From contig NC_045139.1 of the NCBI RefSeq assembly GCF_008831285.2, positions 21,868,412 to 21,932,411 on the forward strand: DNA of 64,000 nt, in the 5' to 3' direction. The notes under the pieces were generated by a model, which was given only the letters and a program-made list of their open reading frames with translations, did no database searches and was not told the origin of the DNA. This DNA comes from Nymphaea colorata (lineage: Eukaryota; Streptophyta; Magnoliopsida; Nymphaeales; Nymphaeaceae). The translations under genes were made by a program, and so were the position numbers. Each line of letters opens with the position of its first letter. Positions within the stretch are counted from its first letter, which is position 1. Of the stretch, positions 1 to 11,426 are shown in pieces.

Positions 1-479
1 CCACACAGGCAGCGGTTCTCTCAGTGTCTCTCGCTCCTTCTTCTGGTTTTTAATTTCTCATGTTCTTATTCTGATGGGTTACATGTTTGTGTGGATTAAG
101 GGGCTCTAAATGGACTGCACACATCGTGTTCAAGCGTGTCCATTAAAAAACCATGAGTACTAGGTTTGTCACATCGTTGCTGACCACACTGTAAATTTTC
201 TGCTACACCAGAAATCAGGTGCATACTGGGTGTGCAGTGGGTGCTTCTGTTAGTAATGCATGGTTTTTGTGTTTATGTTATATATATAATTGTAATCATA
301 TAGTATACATATATGTAAAATCATACATGTATTGTCTTGTTAGTTTTTATTTATTTTATTTTCCCTAATTTTTAGGTTTTTTCTTAATTTTAAAAAATTT
401 ACTGTACTTTTCCTTTTTTTTTTTCGAGCTCGTCATATTGTACCCGAGAAAAAACTTGCCATTTAGAACTCCAAAACGT
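1..479. other. AT-rich non-coding DNA, no gene seen
   Basis: No open frame, RNA gene or recognisable transposon terminus. Thymine-rich tracts lie around 340-425. It borders the decayed gypsy gag on its right and could be part of the same old element, but nothing in the sequence shows this. Confidence 0.4.
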
Positions 480-1375
480 CATTTGTGACTAGGCTTTAGA
501 TCAATCCTTAGTCAGACCCACTATGACTCTTCTTTTACAGAGTAGGACTCATCAATAGGTTCTACTACGGTAGACTTCCAAGTAAAAGTGGGACATTTGG
601 ACTGGACATGTCCGACCTCCTGACACTTAAAGCAACGCAATGGGGATTCTCTACTGTGAGTTTTAGATCTAGTATTGTAAGCTGGTCCTATCTTTTTAGA
701 CTATGAGATGGACGTGGGTTTCACCCTAGACTTTGAGTCTTCTCCTTTTGAGGAGTCCGACCCCTGGGTTGGAAAACTCGACCTGGACTTCTAGGACTCA
801 TTGGTTTTGATCACAAGGGTCTTTTGCTTCCTCTTCAAGGTCTCCTTGACCTTCATAGCATAACTGGTAGCTCTATTAAGGGATTCCATCATAATACAAT
901 TAAAAACATCAGAAATAGCAGATTGGAAACCAGAGATATACCTGGTGACCTGTTGGCTCTCGATCGTCACAAGCTGGACACGTAACGACCGATGGTGGAA
1001 TTTGGAACTTGGAACTTGGAACTTGGAAGTGTATTATGAAATAGTCTTGGATCCCTTACACAACTCGAGGTACTCCTTGTATGCTCTCTCAGCAAATTCG
1101 GAAGGAACAAACTTAATCTGCATTAAACGTTGCATCTCTGTCCATGTGCAAACAGTGTCCTGCCCCTGCCGTGCCTTAGCCTTCTGCATCTCCACTCACT
1201 AAGTTCGTGTGAGGCCTCTCAATCCAGTAGATGCCAAGGGAACCTGCTTATGCTTCGAAATGTTCATATTTTTCCGAGGCAAATTGAATCGTGTACGTCC
1301 AATCGAAGAAGACTCGGCATCAAATTTGCCCGTGAACTCAGGCAGGTCCAGCTTGAGGCCATATGTAAAGGGTCT
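480..1375 (-). pseudogene. Decayed Ty3/gypsy gag (core and zinc knuckle)
   Basis: Read on the minus strand, this is a broken Ty3/gypsy gag. Near 1365-1310 it reads LDLPEFTGKFDAES, typical of the start of the plant gypsy gag core. Near 1190-1040 it reads TWTEMQRLMQIKFVPSEFAE, the conserved retrotransposon gag motif. Near 635-595 there is a CX2CX4HX4C zinc knuckle, CFKCQEVGHVQSKC, which would bind RNA in the particle. The pieces lie in different frames with stops between them, so no protein can be made. The order and strand fit one old element whose gag N-terminus is the block at 2377-3310, now separated by a hAT MITE. No protease or reverse transcriptase follows on the left inside the window. 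Confidence 0.75.
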
Positions 1376-1791
1376 TTCTTGTCCACATCATGTTCGTCAG
1401 TTTCGGTCAGCTGATTTCGGGCAGGTGTTCGTCTCAAAATGCTTTGTCCCCTGAATATGCAAACTTGGGTATATCAACACCTCGATCGACATGTTGCTGA
1501 AGAGGCCTTACCATCTATCCTCACCAAAGGATGCTCCTGATGAGCGCCCCTATTGCAATTGATGTCCCTAGGGCTGCCTCTATCGATCTTGCTAAAAGGG
1601 AGAGACCAGCACAGGTGGCTAGGAGGTGCCTGGTGTGTGACTGGTCTCACATGATGTGGATTGTTGTATGGGTTAAGGATGGTGTGAGGGTTTTGGGTTG
1701 GTCTGGAGTCAGTGTACGGGCTTTGTAGGGTCCAGGATAATAATTGGGGTTCGATGGAGGGTTCAATATGTGGCTCTGGGAAACTAAGGGT
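1376..1791. other. Decayed repeat DNA between gag fragments
   Basis: No convincing coding signal of its own. It lies between two minus-strand gypsy gag pieces and is probably eroded interior of that element. The right edge is the target duplication of the hAT MITE. Confidence 0.4.
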
Positions 1792-1799
1792 GCAGATAG

Positions 1800-2149
1800 C
1801 TATGTCACCTGGGTGCTTCTAAATGGTTGCCACACCCGTGTCGACACCGGTGCTTCTTCGACACACCACATTTGGTTCAGTCAGTCGAATTGGGTCAAAA
1901 CTCAAAACTGACCATCTTAAATGTGCATATAACTAAATTGTCTTTAATACAAAAAAATTATATATAAATATAAATAAATAAGGCTACTAAATAGTTTATA
2001 ACTATGTAACAAATTATTTACATACATATATAAAGTTATAAACACACATATATATACACCCTCGCCGCACCCGCACCTAAATTTGTTTGAAAATTTGAAA
2101 AATTGCTGCATTTGCACCCACACCCGCACCCCGCACTCAGGTGACATAG
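1800..2149. mobile_element. Non-autonomous hAT MITE, 350 bp
   Basis: The left end reads CTATGTCACCTGGGTGC and the right end is its near-perfect inverted complement, GCACTCAGGTGACATAG. The element is flanked by an exact 8-bp direct repeat, GCAGATAG (1792-1799 and 2150-2157); 8 bp is the diagnostic target-site length for hAT elements. It has no coding capacity, and the interior is AT-rich with short GC-rich subterminal repeats (CACCCGCACC type). Both termini resemble those of the 3.3-kb transposase-bearing hAT at 46695-49986, which starts CTATGATACATGGG and ends CCTATGTGACATAG. It is probably a deletion derivative mobilised by that family. Confidence 0.9.
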
Positions 2150-2157
2150 GCAGATAG

Positions 2158-2376
2158 GGCTGATACATAGAATGCTAGCCCGAGGGGTCGTACCTCGGGT
2201 TTTCTAAACTAATTGTCGGATCGCAATGAGGATAGCTGTGACCTCAAATCGAGCTCTGCAGATGATGTTGACCAAGGTGGGAGCTCGATTCGCGGTCATA
2301 GTATGTAAGGCCTGGTTTTGGCCTTGCTCAAGGAAAAACGAGGCTACCGTTGGGATTCGATTTTGGTTTGGGAGGT
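2158..2376. other. Short non-coding stretch right of the MITE
   Basis: No gene seen. Probably eroded interior of the gypsy element that the MITE hit. Confidence 0.35.
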
Positions 2377-3310
2377 CTAGATTCTAGAGATCGCGTGTTT
2401 GGACATGCAAGTGCCCGAGATAGAGTTCGGGGGTAAACCTGAGCCGGTTCCACTATAGGTGGCTTCCTGAGTAGGTTGAGGCTCTACATTCGGGCCGAGG
2501 AGCCCAAAAACCGGTTCCAAAGGAACTGAATTGGACTGACTGGGCTGAACCCAGTCGAAAAGCCCATCTTGGTTCAGTGCTTCATTGTTATAAATGTCGA
2601 GCAGGTGGACCCGAGTCCTGGATTGGGACCCGACCACCCCCTATGCATTAGGGCACAGAGGCATCGGGTCATGCCCGACGCCACCCTGGTTGGTCCACAA
2701 GCCACTGGCGGCTCATCGTAGACTGGAGGGTGGCTGGCGGGGCCTGTTTCTGTCCTGCAACGAACGTCGGCCTCTCCGGCCGCATGGACGACAGCTGGAT
2801 TCCAATTGTGTTCTGCCACTTGAGGAAGAATTGGTGGCAGTTCTTCTTGATGTGCGGATAGCTTGCACCATCGCCGGGATGTGGCTGGTTTGGAGGCGGG
2901 CAACGAGTGCCGGGCGGTGGCGGAGGAGGTGGTAGATGATGCTGAACGGCGGTGCCAGTGGTAGATTCAAGAACTTGCACAGAGGGATACCGTGGAATAC
3001 CTGAAAGCTTGCCGATGGGATGAGGCTGTTCAGCAATGTCCTTGGCGAGGAGAAAGTCATCCGGTGGGGGTCTGGTGAAGTCTGGTACAGTCACCATTGA
3101 TCTCAGGCTGGAAAACCTGACCAGCATTGCGTCTGCTGTAACCACCTCTTCCTGTTCCGACCCAACTTTGATGGGCTGTTTTTCTGATTTTTTTTTACAT
3201 CCTTCGATTTGGTTGATTCGTTTTGCAAAGAAAAGCTAGCGAAATCTTTGTTCATCCTCGCCATGCTTTCTTGCATTTGCGTCAGCATGTCGATCAATCT
3301 CATCATGTGA
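2377..3310 (-). pseudogene. Gypsy-like gag N-terminal region, decayed
   Basis: Minus-strand frames read through here in pieces. At 3306-3103 there is an acidic-basic segment starting MMRLIDMLTQMQESMARMNK, which looks like the N-terminal coiled region of plant gypsy gag. At 3145-2669 follows a proline-rich segment with a run of seven prolines. At 2637-2377 lies a further Ser/Pro-rich piece. Frames change between the pieces. At about 3455-3440 the minus strand reads TTGGTATTATGC, which may be an eroded initiator-Met primer-binding site (TGGTATCAGAGC) just before gag. The gag assignment rests on position, strand and composition, since the sequence is too degraded for a firm domain match. Confidence 0.45.
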
Positions 3311-3524
3311 TCTTTATTTAATGTCTGATTCTTTTTTTTTTCTCGATCTCCTCATTGGAGACCTCTTCCAATATAGGATAGTCCCTTTGATTCCCCTGAC
3401 ATCACGGAAATCGAGGCAGCAACCTTGCATAATACCAATTTGACACAATGATTAGAGCTCATCACTCTAGTCCTTGTAGAAAGGGCACCAAAGGACGCAA
3501 ACAAAAAGGGAAAATGCAGGCTAT

Positions 3525-3612
3525 GTCATCTGAGTGCGGGGTGTTGTTGCAGCTGTGGGATGTGTTGAATCCCAAAAGAATTTCAGTGTGGGTGCGAATA
3601 TATGTAATACTC
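3525..3612. repeat. Fragment of a second hAT MITE end
   Basis: Begins CTATGTCATCTGAGTGCGGG, which differs by one base from the inverted right end of the MITE at 1800-2149, and continues with the same GTGTGGGTGCGAATATATG-type subterminal sequence. I found no matching opposite terminus or 8-bp duplication, so this is a truncated or strongly eroded copy. Confidence 0.6.
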
Positions 3613-4790
3613 TATAGATAATACTCACAAACAGCATTCGGTAATAACTTATATAATATATATTAGCAGCAGCACATGTAGGAAACTAATATATCTTTGC
3701 TGCATAAGTAGGAAACTAATATGTAACTCAAAAGCAGCATCTCACATGACTTTCTTAGCTGCACGGCTGCCAGATAAAATTCATACAAGCAAAAACAAAA
3801 ATGCTAATAACTAATATATAACTAGGATATAACTTATAACTAATATATAACTAAGAACAGCATTCCTCAACAGAAAAAGCATGGCTCGGACATGACAGAA
3901 ATACTAAAATAAATTAACAAATAACATTATAACAACTTAATGCCATGAAGAAGCAAAAGAAGATAAAATATCTTAACAAAAAGAAATAACAACAATGAAA
4001 AAGTGAAAAACAACAAAACAACATGCACAAATTGGGGCAAATAAATAGGCCAACACATGAAAAAAATGAAATAAACAAAATATTAGGCATGAAAACATTC
4101 AGAAGAAACAAAAAAAAATGAAAGATTTGTAAAATCGAGTCGTTGTTGCTGATTCACAAGCTCACTGTCCAAAATCACCTATGTTGTCGTCGATTCGATG
4201 CTCACCATTGCTGTCGTCGATTCAATCACGGTTGTCGAATGTTGAGGTCATTAGGGGATGAAGGACGGTGGGCCACCTGAAAAATCAGATTCTCATCGAG
4301 GGAGTGGTCGAAAGTCAAAAGGGAGGTGGGTGGCACCCCAAACTCACGCGTGAAAGGTTAAACCCTAAACGCATGAGCTTTAAACAGTCAAAATTAAAAG
4401 TTTAAGTTAAAAAAAGGGGACAAAATTGTCCTTGGCATGCGCAGACAAAACTCACCTAAGTCAGTGCGCGTAAAAAAAACAACTCAAGTCTAAACCCGTG
4501 TAGTCAGCCGCACGGGACTCCCTTGGTGCCACGTTCAAGGAGAATCCACACGCGCACTCACATCGTGTCGACGCGCGTGGGCGCCTAACTCTCCCAAGTG
4601 ACTTGGAATACAGGAAAACACAAAGGAATTCAATAGCAAAGACAATTAGAGTTTTTCTTCATCATTAATTAGCCCTAAAACATAGTTAAAAGCCCTTTTT
4701 AAAGAGGCTAAAACCTAACTCTGAAATGGATCTCGGATCTTAAAACAAAAAAGATCCAAAGTCAAAAGCACAAGTTATCTATGCTAAGTT
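3613..4790. other. AT-rich non-coding DNA
   Basis: No gene seen. 3600-4130 is A-rich with repeated words such as CTAATATATAACT. 4140-4230 holds a short repeated phrase (GTTGTCGTCGATTC). 4480-4600 is richer in GC. None of this matches a recognisable protein or RNA. Confidence 0.4.
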
Positions 4791-4794
4791 CCAG

Positions 4795-5785
4795 AATGGA
4801 TCGCAAGTCTGGGACGTAGCCCGAAAAGCCAAACTGCATCAGGCACCAATAAGGAGCCTGGGGCCAATGGAACCAATGGAAAAATAGAATTGCTCATGTC
4901 AGCCTTGATAGCATTGAATATCAAACAGAATGGACAGGGGATGTGTTATGTGGATTTTGGGGCAGTGATCAACGTCACTGGAGATGCAAGTAAACTCTTG
5001 AATAGTTGAATTCTATTTCATATTTTGCTAAAACTATGTAGTCATTGTAGATATATCTCATTTTCTACTTTTCATATTGGGAAGTCTCTTATTCATGTTA
5101 AATTCTAGTCTTAGACTTTCCAATGCTCTTCATGCTCCTAATATTAAGAAAACTGTTGTTACTTTTTCTAAATTTGTTGATGATAGTTGTGCTTTACTCA
5201 AATTTATTAAACTTGATGATACATATGCTCTAGTCAAATTTAGTCCCTCGTTTGTTCATCTCAAGGATCTTTACACAGAGAAAACATTTGCTGAAGGTGA
5301 AGGACAAGGCGACGTGTATTTTCCAAGATCCTTTTACTCATGCTTAGTATGCTTGCCTTAAAACCTTCATTAATATCATCTCCAGTTTTCTGAGAATGTC
5401 TCCTTTTACTCATGTTTAGTATGCTTGCCTTAAAACCTTCATTAATATCTTCTCCAGTTTTCTGAGAATGTCTCCTTAGTGCCTCTGAATGTAGCAAGTT
5501 AATCTGTGGCATGGTTAGTTGGGTCATTGTAGCGGCCATTTAATATAGAGGCTTGCCTCTATTAATCTTGTTCCTATGGGGAGTCCTGGTACAAAATGAA
5601 CAATGAAATTGTGTTATAGTTGCCTTTTATGTGAAAATCATTTTCTGCCTCTGTGCTTTTAGTGAAACAGATTCATGGGCTTTCCAAATCATTGTTCTAA
5701 TGTATGGGACCCTGCCCCAGTTACCTTTGGTTCTGGCACTAGATATTATGTTCTTTTTGTTGATAGTTATTCTCTTTTCTAATGT
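4795..5785 (+). pseudogene. Decayed Ty1/copia pol (protease to integrase)
   Basis: Plus-strand fragments of a copia polyprotein in several frames. Around 4950-5000 reads DFGAVINVTGDASKL, the degraded protease active-site region (normally DSGA). Around 5085-5275 reads SSLRLSNALHAPNIKK, then VHLKDLYTEKT, the GAG-pre-integrase region. Around 5702-5775 reads DPAPVTFGSGTRYYVLFVDS, the integrase core just after its first catalytic Asp region. Between them is a tandem duplication at 5329-5472. No LTRs were found around it. It lies upstream of the HP30 exon on the same strand, probably inside an intron. Confidence 0.75.
5329..5472. repeat. Two-copy 72-bp tandem duplication
   Basis: The 72-bp unit at 5329-5400 is followed directly by a second copy at 5401-5472, with two or three mismatches. 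It sits inside the decayed copia sequence and arose after the element lost function. Confidence 0.95.
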
Positions 5786-6318
5786 CGTGAAGTGTGTAAT
5801 GTACCCACATCGGTCGGCCAATAGATACATTGTATGATTACATACCGTAAATTTTATTTTTTAGTTAAAAAATTCAAAAATATAAAAAAATAAAGAAAGA
5901 ATCAGAAAAAACAAGAAAAATATGTTTTCTATAAAAACATGTGATGCATAAATGTAGGCTTATATAAGGAATACTCATCAATTAACACAACATAATCATA
6001 AGGTCATAACTCGTAACACATCAAAAAATGATTTTGAAGTCTTGTACACCTCAAGATGAACTTGTTCGCTGCAAATATCAATCAATTAACATTTCCAACC
6101 ACAAGAAATTAGGAGAAATAATAAACCTTTCTTTTTTCAACCACAAATTAATCTTCTATGGGAAAGTCTATTTTCAGATTGACATCTTTCTCCCTTAAGT
6201 CCGCAAAGTGTCCCTCATGCTCAACTCCTAAGAGTGCATAGGAGTTGGGTACAGTGGATTTTTTTAGATCTTGGATGGAAAAAATTGGGGTTCCGGGTGG
6301 CTTTTTACCTATGACCCT

Positions 6319-6455
6319 GTATCATTAGATATGGCGCTGTCTTAAGATACGACATGTCAGGTAAAATACACCCCCATATCATTGGGGTGTATCGTACTGT
6401 AAACATTAATGGTTACAGTATGTATCTAAGACATGGCCTCATATCATATGATATT
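6319..6455. repeat. Imperfect foldback, about 137 bp
   Basis: The left arm, starting GTATCATTAGATATGGCG, is an imperfect inverted complement of the right arm, which ends ATATCATATGATAT. The inner stems ATCGTACTGTAAAC and GGTTACAGTATG pair around ATTAAT. This is the shape of a small MITE, but no clear target duplication was found. Confidence 0.5.
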
Positions 6456-7438
6456 ACTTTCTGTTCACTTTTTTTCTAAAATAAGTTTGAATTTCTTTCA
6501 TTGTTCCAAATTTTTCCTTCATTTGTAAAAAATCACTTCTGTCCAATGTGAGGAGAGGCGAATTTTCTTCCACTGATTTTATTAGTTTTCTCTAAAATAA
6601 TTGGTTAGAAATAAAAGTGTCTTACACACACATACATGCCCAACAAAATGGAGTTGCTGGAAAAAAATATCATCATATTTTAGAAAGTGCTTGGAGTATG
6701 AACGGCAATTAACCACATTGTCACAAAAAATGCATGTTTTTTTTTAAAAAGACGCGTATAATACCTGAAAAATAAGTCAACCGTATAAATGGCAATTAGA
6801 CACGTTTTTTTTTAAAAAACGCCAAAAAATAAAAAAATGTGAAAGTCTCGTTTTTCATATTTTTTATTAATTTTTATTTCTTTTATAATTTTCAGGATTT
6901 ATTAAATGTTTTAAAATTTTTTAAATTTGCTGAGATTTTCCCGAGATATTCCTGAGATATACAACTTGGCCGTATTATGTCCGAGAAATTCCTCGCCGTA
7001 CAATAGCCGTACACGATATATGTGACAATGATCTACCATTCATTTGTGGACAAATGCCTTTCACACTGTAGTATGTGTTATAGCCAAATGAGTATTTTGT
7101 TAAATAATGTGTGTTTAGTGTGTTTGTTATGTTCATATTGACAGCTTGCTAAGGCATAAGATTTAGGACAAAGTCTTAAAATGCAGAGATCAAGTTGCAG
7201 ATTCTTCACAAAAGGTTTGACAAAGGACAAGGTTTGCACAAAGGCAAGTTGTGCATGGTACAGAACCATGTACAACACGAGGGAGGGAGACAGGATGTGT
7301 TAATGATAGGATTGGACCCAAATCTAAATCTGGATGCAAATCATGTTGTGTTTTACTTGTATATTTTGTGCTACTTATTAATGCCACTATGTAATATTTT
7401 ATGTTGATCAAGGGTATTGTAGTACCCTAATAGTTGTA

Positions 7439-7441
<3 letters not shown>

Positions 7442-7487
<46 letters not shown>
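7442..7487. repeat. (AT)n microsatellite
   Basis: Uninterrupted AT dinucleotide run of 46 bp, followed within a few bases by CA-rich repeats up to about 7515. Confidence 0.95.
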
Positions 7488-7490
<3 letters not shown>

Positions 7491-7704
7491 GCACACACAC
7501 ACAGACACACACACATTGATGTAATAGCTAGACTGTCATGTGCTTACTGGTTTGCTGTACTCTTGCATTCTTCCTCTCTTGCATCTCCACTTCACCTGAA
7601 AAACTGACAATATGTAGTTGAAGATTGGTTCTTTTGTTGAGCTCTATACTGTTTTGCTTCCTTTGAAATTGTTCTTATGGATGATAACAAAGTTTCACGT
7701 GCAG

Positions 7705-7831
7705 TATGGTTGCTGCTTTTGGTTCGGGAGCAATGTTTTCCCTTGTTAGTGGTATGGGAGGTCCAAACCAGGCTGCTAATGTGATTACATCAGGACTTTT
7801 CTTTGCACTTGTTCAAGGAGGGCTTTTCAAG
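7705..7831 (+). CDS. HP30: HP30-type Tim17/22/23 protein, exon with Tim17-domain end
   Basis: The family is the plant plastid/mitochondrial inner-membrane HP30/HP30-2 group: a Tim17/Tim22/Tim23-like membrane domain followed by a SAM domain. Members have been linked to import of proteins lacking a cleavable transit peptide. This exon follows an acceptor, TTTCACGTGCAG, and ends at a donor, AAG|GTAAGG. It encodes 42 residues including AAFGSGAMFSLVSGMGGPNQ and GLFFALVQGGLFK, the glycine-rich last transmembrane part of the Tim17 domain. The first codon is split, so the ATG at 7706 is internal rather than a start. The next exon continues in frame after an 11.27-kb intron. Upstream exons with the first membrane spans are not in view. 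No damage is seen in the coding part. Confidence 0.85.
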
Positions 7832-8157
7832 GTAAGGATTTTAATCAGCAAATTCTCCAGTTGCTTGTCTGTTGTTTATACTTCAGGGCATGGCCGCAAA
7901 TATTGTGATTGTTTTTGAAAATATCGTGATATTAGCGAAAAAATGAAGAAAAATGCAAAAAGGGAAAATATTGTGATATTTTAAAAAAAAGGTTAAAAAT
8001 CAATTTATCATGATTTTAATGCGATTTTGTCCCCATTTTTTCATTTATTTTTAATTTCAATTTCATTTATTTTTATTTTTTTCAACTTTTGTTTCATTGT
8101 TTTATTTCCTCTTGTTTTAGGTATTTAGACATCCTAAATGCAATACAATACTTATTA
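7832..8157 (+). other. Start of the 11.27-kb HP30 intron
   Basis: Intron 7832-19105 starts with GTAAGG. This first part is AT-rich non-coding DNA up to the copia target duplication at 8158. Confidence 0.8.
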
Positions 8158-8162
8158 GTTTC

Positions 8163-8446
8163 TGTTAGAATAATGTGTAATAGGGAACTGGGTCCGGATA
8201 TGGACCCGGTACCCATGGGTGCGGGAACCGAGGACAGGATCGGTTCCCTAGGCGGGTCTCTCTTCCTCCCTCTTTTATTCTAATCACTTATTGTAATTGT
8301 TGATTAAGTGAATTAAGATTTCTCTCTTCTAGGGTTGCGGTTTTGCCCCTAGGTTAGAGCTTCCCCGTGGTTTTTCACCTCGTTCCGAGGTTTTCCACGT
8401 AAATCCTGTGTTTGTTTTTCTTTTTCTTCCGCTACGTGTTTCTACA
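8163..8446 (+). repeat. Copia 5' LTR, 284 bp
   Basis: Starts TGTTAGAATA and ends TTTCTACA (TG..CA). It contains the palindrome GGGTCCGGATATGGACCC near 8189-8206. It matches 11421-11707 closely. Confidence 0.95.
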
Positions 8447-8459
8447 TGGTATCAGAGCC
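8447..8459 (+). promoter_or_regulatory. Copia primer-binding site (initiator tRNA-Met)
   Basis: TGGTATCAGAGCC lies directly after the 5' LTR and is complementary to the 3' end of plant initiator methionine tRNA, which primes minus-strand DNA synthesis. Confidence 0.95.
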
Positions 8460-8631
8460 AAAATTGTGCTGTTTGGCTTCTTCGTTCGTGTGTGATTTAG
8501 GGTTTTTTTTTGGAACCCTAAGTCTGACCTTGCTGGAGTTCCATCTCCGATGTCGCCCTAAGTCCCGCCGCCGACGCAGCACGCCGTCCCACCGCTGCCC
8601 GCCGTTGACGGGCGTGGAGGACAGGTCTAGC

Positions 8632-11426
8632 ATTATGAGATGGCACGAGCGCCTTGGACATCTCCCATTCCAGTTGATTAAGAAGTTGTTTCCTAAGTTG
8701 TTTACTTCTGTTTCCATGGACTCCTTCACATGTGAAGTGTGTCAGTTTGCTAAGCATGTTAGGGCTTCGTACCCTATTTCTATCAATAAAACCACTCGTC
8801 CTTTTGCTTTGGTTCACTCTGATGTTTGGGGTCCTTCGGAAGTACCCACTTGTCGTGGTTTCCATTACTTTATGACTCTGATTGATGACTACTCCCGTTG
8901 TACGTTCGTGTACTTGTTGAAAGAATGCAGTGAGGTTCCTATCGTCAAAAATTTTGTTGCCTTTGTCGAAAATCAATTTCAGACCTTTGTTCAGATTTTT
9001 CGTACTGATAATGTCAGGGAGTATGTCTCCCAATCCCGGGATGACTTCCTGCGGGGCAAGGGTTTTGTTCATGAGACGTCCTGTAGTTATACTCCTCCTC
9101 AAAATGGCGTGGCCGAACGTAAAAATCGCCATTTATTAGATGTCACCCGAGCTATTATGTTCCACAGGCACGCACGTTCCTAAGCGCTATTGGGGCGATG
9201 CTCTTCTCACTAGTGCCCACCTCATCAACCGTATGCCCACTCGTGTGTTGAATGGTCGTACTCCTTACTCTGTGCTCAGTCCCACTCATAACCCCTGGCC
9301 TCTTACTCCTCGGGTGTTCGGGTGTGTTTGCTTTGTTCATAACCATAGTCCCACCATCAAGAAACTTGACCCTCGGTCTGTCAAAGTTGTCTTCTTGGGG
9401 TATTCCTCCACTCAGAAGGGATATAAATGTATTGATCCTACTACCTCCAAAATCTATGTCTCTCGGGATGTTACCTTTCATGAACATGAGGCGTATTTTC
9501 CTGTGAATCCTCTTCAGGGGGAGTGTATAGGGGACAGTGTGGAAGAGTATTTTCCAAATCAGCTTATTCAGTTTATTGACTTCTTGGACTACAAACTTAG
9601 TCATAGTGTGGAAGATACAGTCAGAGATGATAAAGACAGTCATGTGGAAGGGGGCCCTGTGGATGATCAGCCCACATCCCGTGATCATTTGTTTGGGCAG
9701 GTTTACACTAGAAAGGAGAAAGATGTGGTTGAGACTGTTGATGTAACTAATCCCAATCCTATGAGTTCCCCAAATGAACCAAGTCCAATGAATGAAGAGC
9801 TTCCCATAGCCCTGCGCAAGGGGACCAGGTCATGTACTTCTCACCCTATTCAGAGATTTGTCTCATATTCAAAACTCAGTAAAGAATACAAATGCTTTAT
9901 TACCACTTTGTCTATGTCTGTGATTCCCAGGTGTGTGGAAGATGCTAGAGAGGATCCTAAATGGCTACAGGCTATGACAGAGGAGATGGATGCCTTGGCA
10001 AAGAACAACACTTGGGAAGTGGTCGATATTCCCAAGGGGACTCACTTAGTTGGTTCCAAGTGGATGTTTAGTGTGAAGTATAAACCTGATGGCATTGTGG
10101 AACGATATAAAGCTCGTCTGGTTGCAAAGGGATTCAGCCAAAAATACGGAATTGACTATCTTGAAACCTTTGCTCCTGTTTCAAAACTGAAGACTGTGAG
10201 GGTCATTTTGGCACTTGCAGTGCAAAAGAAGTGGGGCATGGACCAGTTTGATGTCAAGAACGCCTTCTTGAACGGCCATCTAGAGGAGGAGGTCTATATG
10301 AGCATGCCTCCTGGATATGCTCAAAGTGGAAAATGCTGTCATCTCAAGAAGGCCCCTAGAGCATGGTTTGAAAGACTGAGGGTGGTAATGAAGACAAATG
10401 GGTACAAACAAGGAAATGGTGATCATACTCTGTTCATTAAGCAGAGAAGTGGCATGGTGAACATTCTTCTTGTGTATGTTGATGATATGATTGTCACAGG
10501 TGATGATGAAGAAGAGAAAATGAAGATGAAGGAGTTGTTAGCTGCTGAATTTGACCTTAAAGATCTGGGAAAATTAAGGTACTTTCTGGGAATAGAGATC
10601 GCTCGATCAGAGACAGGGCTTGTTATGAGCCAAAGGAAGTACACTCTGGACCTCCTGAAAGAGACAGGTAAACTGGGATGCAGGGCCTTTCTAACTCCAA
10701 TGGAATCAGGTACAAAGATAAGTATCAAAACTGGTAACATCCTGGATGAGGAAGGAAAAGGACGGTCTCAGAGGCTGGTTGGTAAGCTTATTTATCTTAC
10801 TCTTACTCGCCCTGATATTACTTATGTTGTAAATGTGTTGAGTCAGTTTATGCATGCTCCTACTGATTGTCACTGGAAGAGTGCAGAAAGAGTGTTGGGG
10901 TACCTGAAGAATAACCTAGGTAAAGGGTTACTGTATACACGGCAGGACAAACTTAATATTAAAGGATATTCTGACGCCGATTGGGCTGGTTGCACGGATA
11001 CCAGAAGGTCTACCACATGGTACTGCATCTTTCTAGGGGGAAACCTGGTGGTATGGAGGAGTAAAAGGCAGGAGGTCTGTTCTAGATCCAGTGCTAAGGC
11101 TGAATACAGAGATGTTATGGCTAAAGATTCTTCTAGCAGATATTGGAATTGAAATTGAAGAGAAGATGAAAATGTATTGTGACAATAAGTCTGTGATTAA
11201 CCTGACAAATAATCCGGTCCTGCATGACAGAACCAAACATGTGGAGATAGATCGCCACTTCATACGGGAGCGCATAGATTCAAATGAGTTGATCCTTCCT
11301 TATATGAAGTTTGAAGATCAAATTGCAGATGTTCTAACTAAAGCCTTATGTACATCTCAATTTGAAAAGAATGTTAGCAAGCTTGGCATGTTTGACATGT
11401 ATGCCAAGCTTGAGGGGGAGTGTTAG
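8632..11426 (+). pseudogene. Copia pol: integrase, reverse transcriptase, RNase H (broken)
   Basis: The first frame (to 9183) joins the leader straight to the integrase zinc-binding region (HERLGH then CEVC). It continues into the integrase core, with Asp in LVHSDVWGP, Asp in FRTDN and Glu in NGVAERKN all present. Between about 9150 and 9175 the frame shifts. The second frame (to 11152) carries the integrase C-terminus, the reverse transcriptase with catalytic YVDD near 10477-10488, and RNase H (YSDADWAG). About seven codons normally before PRAWF are missing near 10340. A second frameshift near 11110-11140 moves the RNase H end (CDNKSV, then DVLTKAL) to a third frame ending at 11426. Gag and protease are absent, deleted between about 8500 and 8640. 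No functional polyprotein is possible. Confidence 0.95.
11411..11420 (+). promoter_or_regulatory. Copia polypurine tract
   Basis: TGAGGGGGAG directly before the 3' LTR, the expected primer for plus-strand DNA synthesis. Confidence 0.9.

Larger units (their letters stand above)
5786..7704. other. AT-rich intron or flank with decayed repeats
   Basis: No coding exon was recognised. The stretch holds a foldback at 6319-6455, several poly-T/poly-A tracts (6740-6900), and an AT microsatellite at 7442-7487 followed by an AC-rich tract. I looked for an upstream Tim17-domain exon of the gene continuing at 7705 and did not find one, so it is probably intron, though an eroded or short exon could have been missed. 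Confidence 0.45.

Noticed and set aside
3914-4111. Phe/Cys-rich minus-strand frame of 65 codons resembling a membrane protein
   Set aside because: Low-complexity translation of A-rich DNA; no homologue recognised and no gene context.
9155-9688. 177-codon minus-strand frame
   Set aside because: Shadow of the copia pol on the opposite strand.
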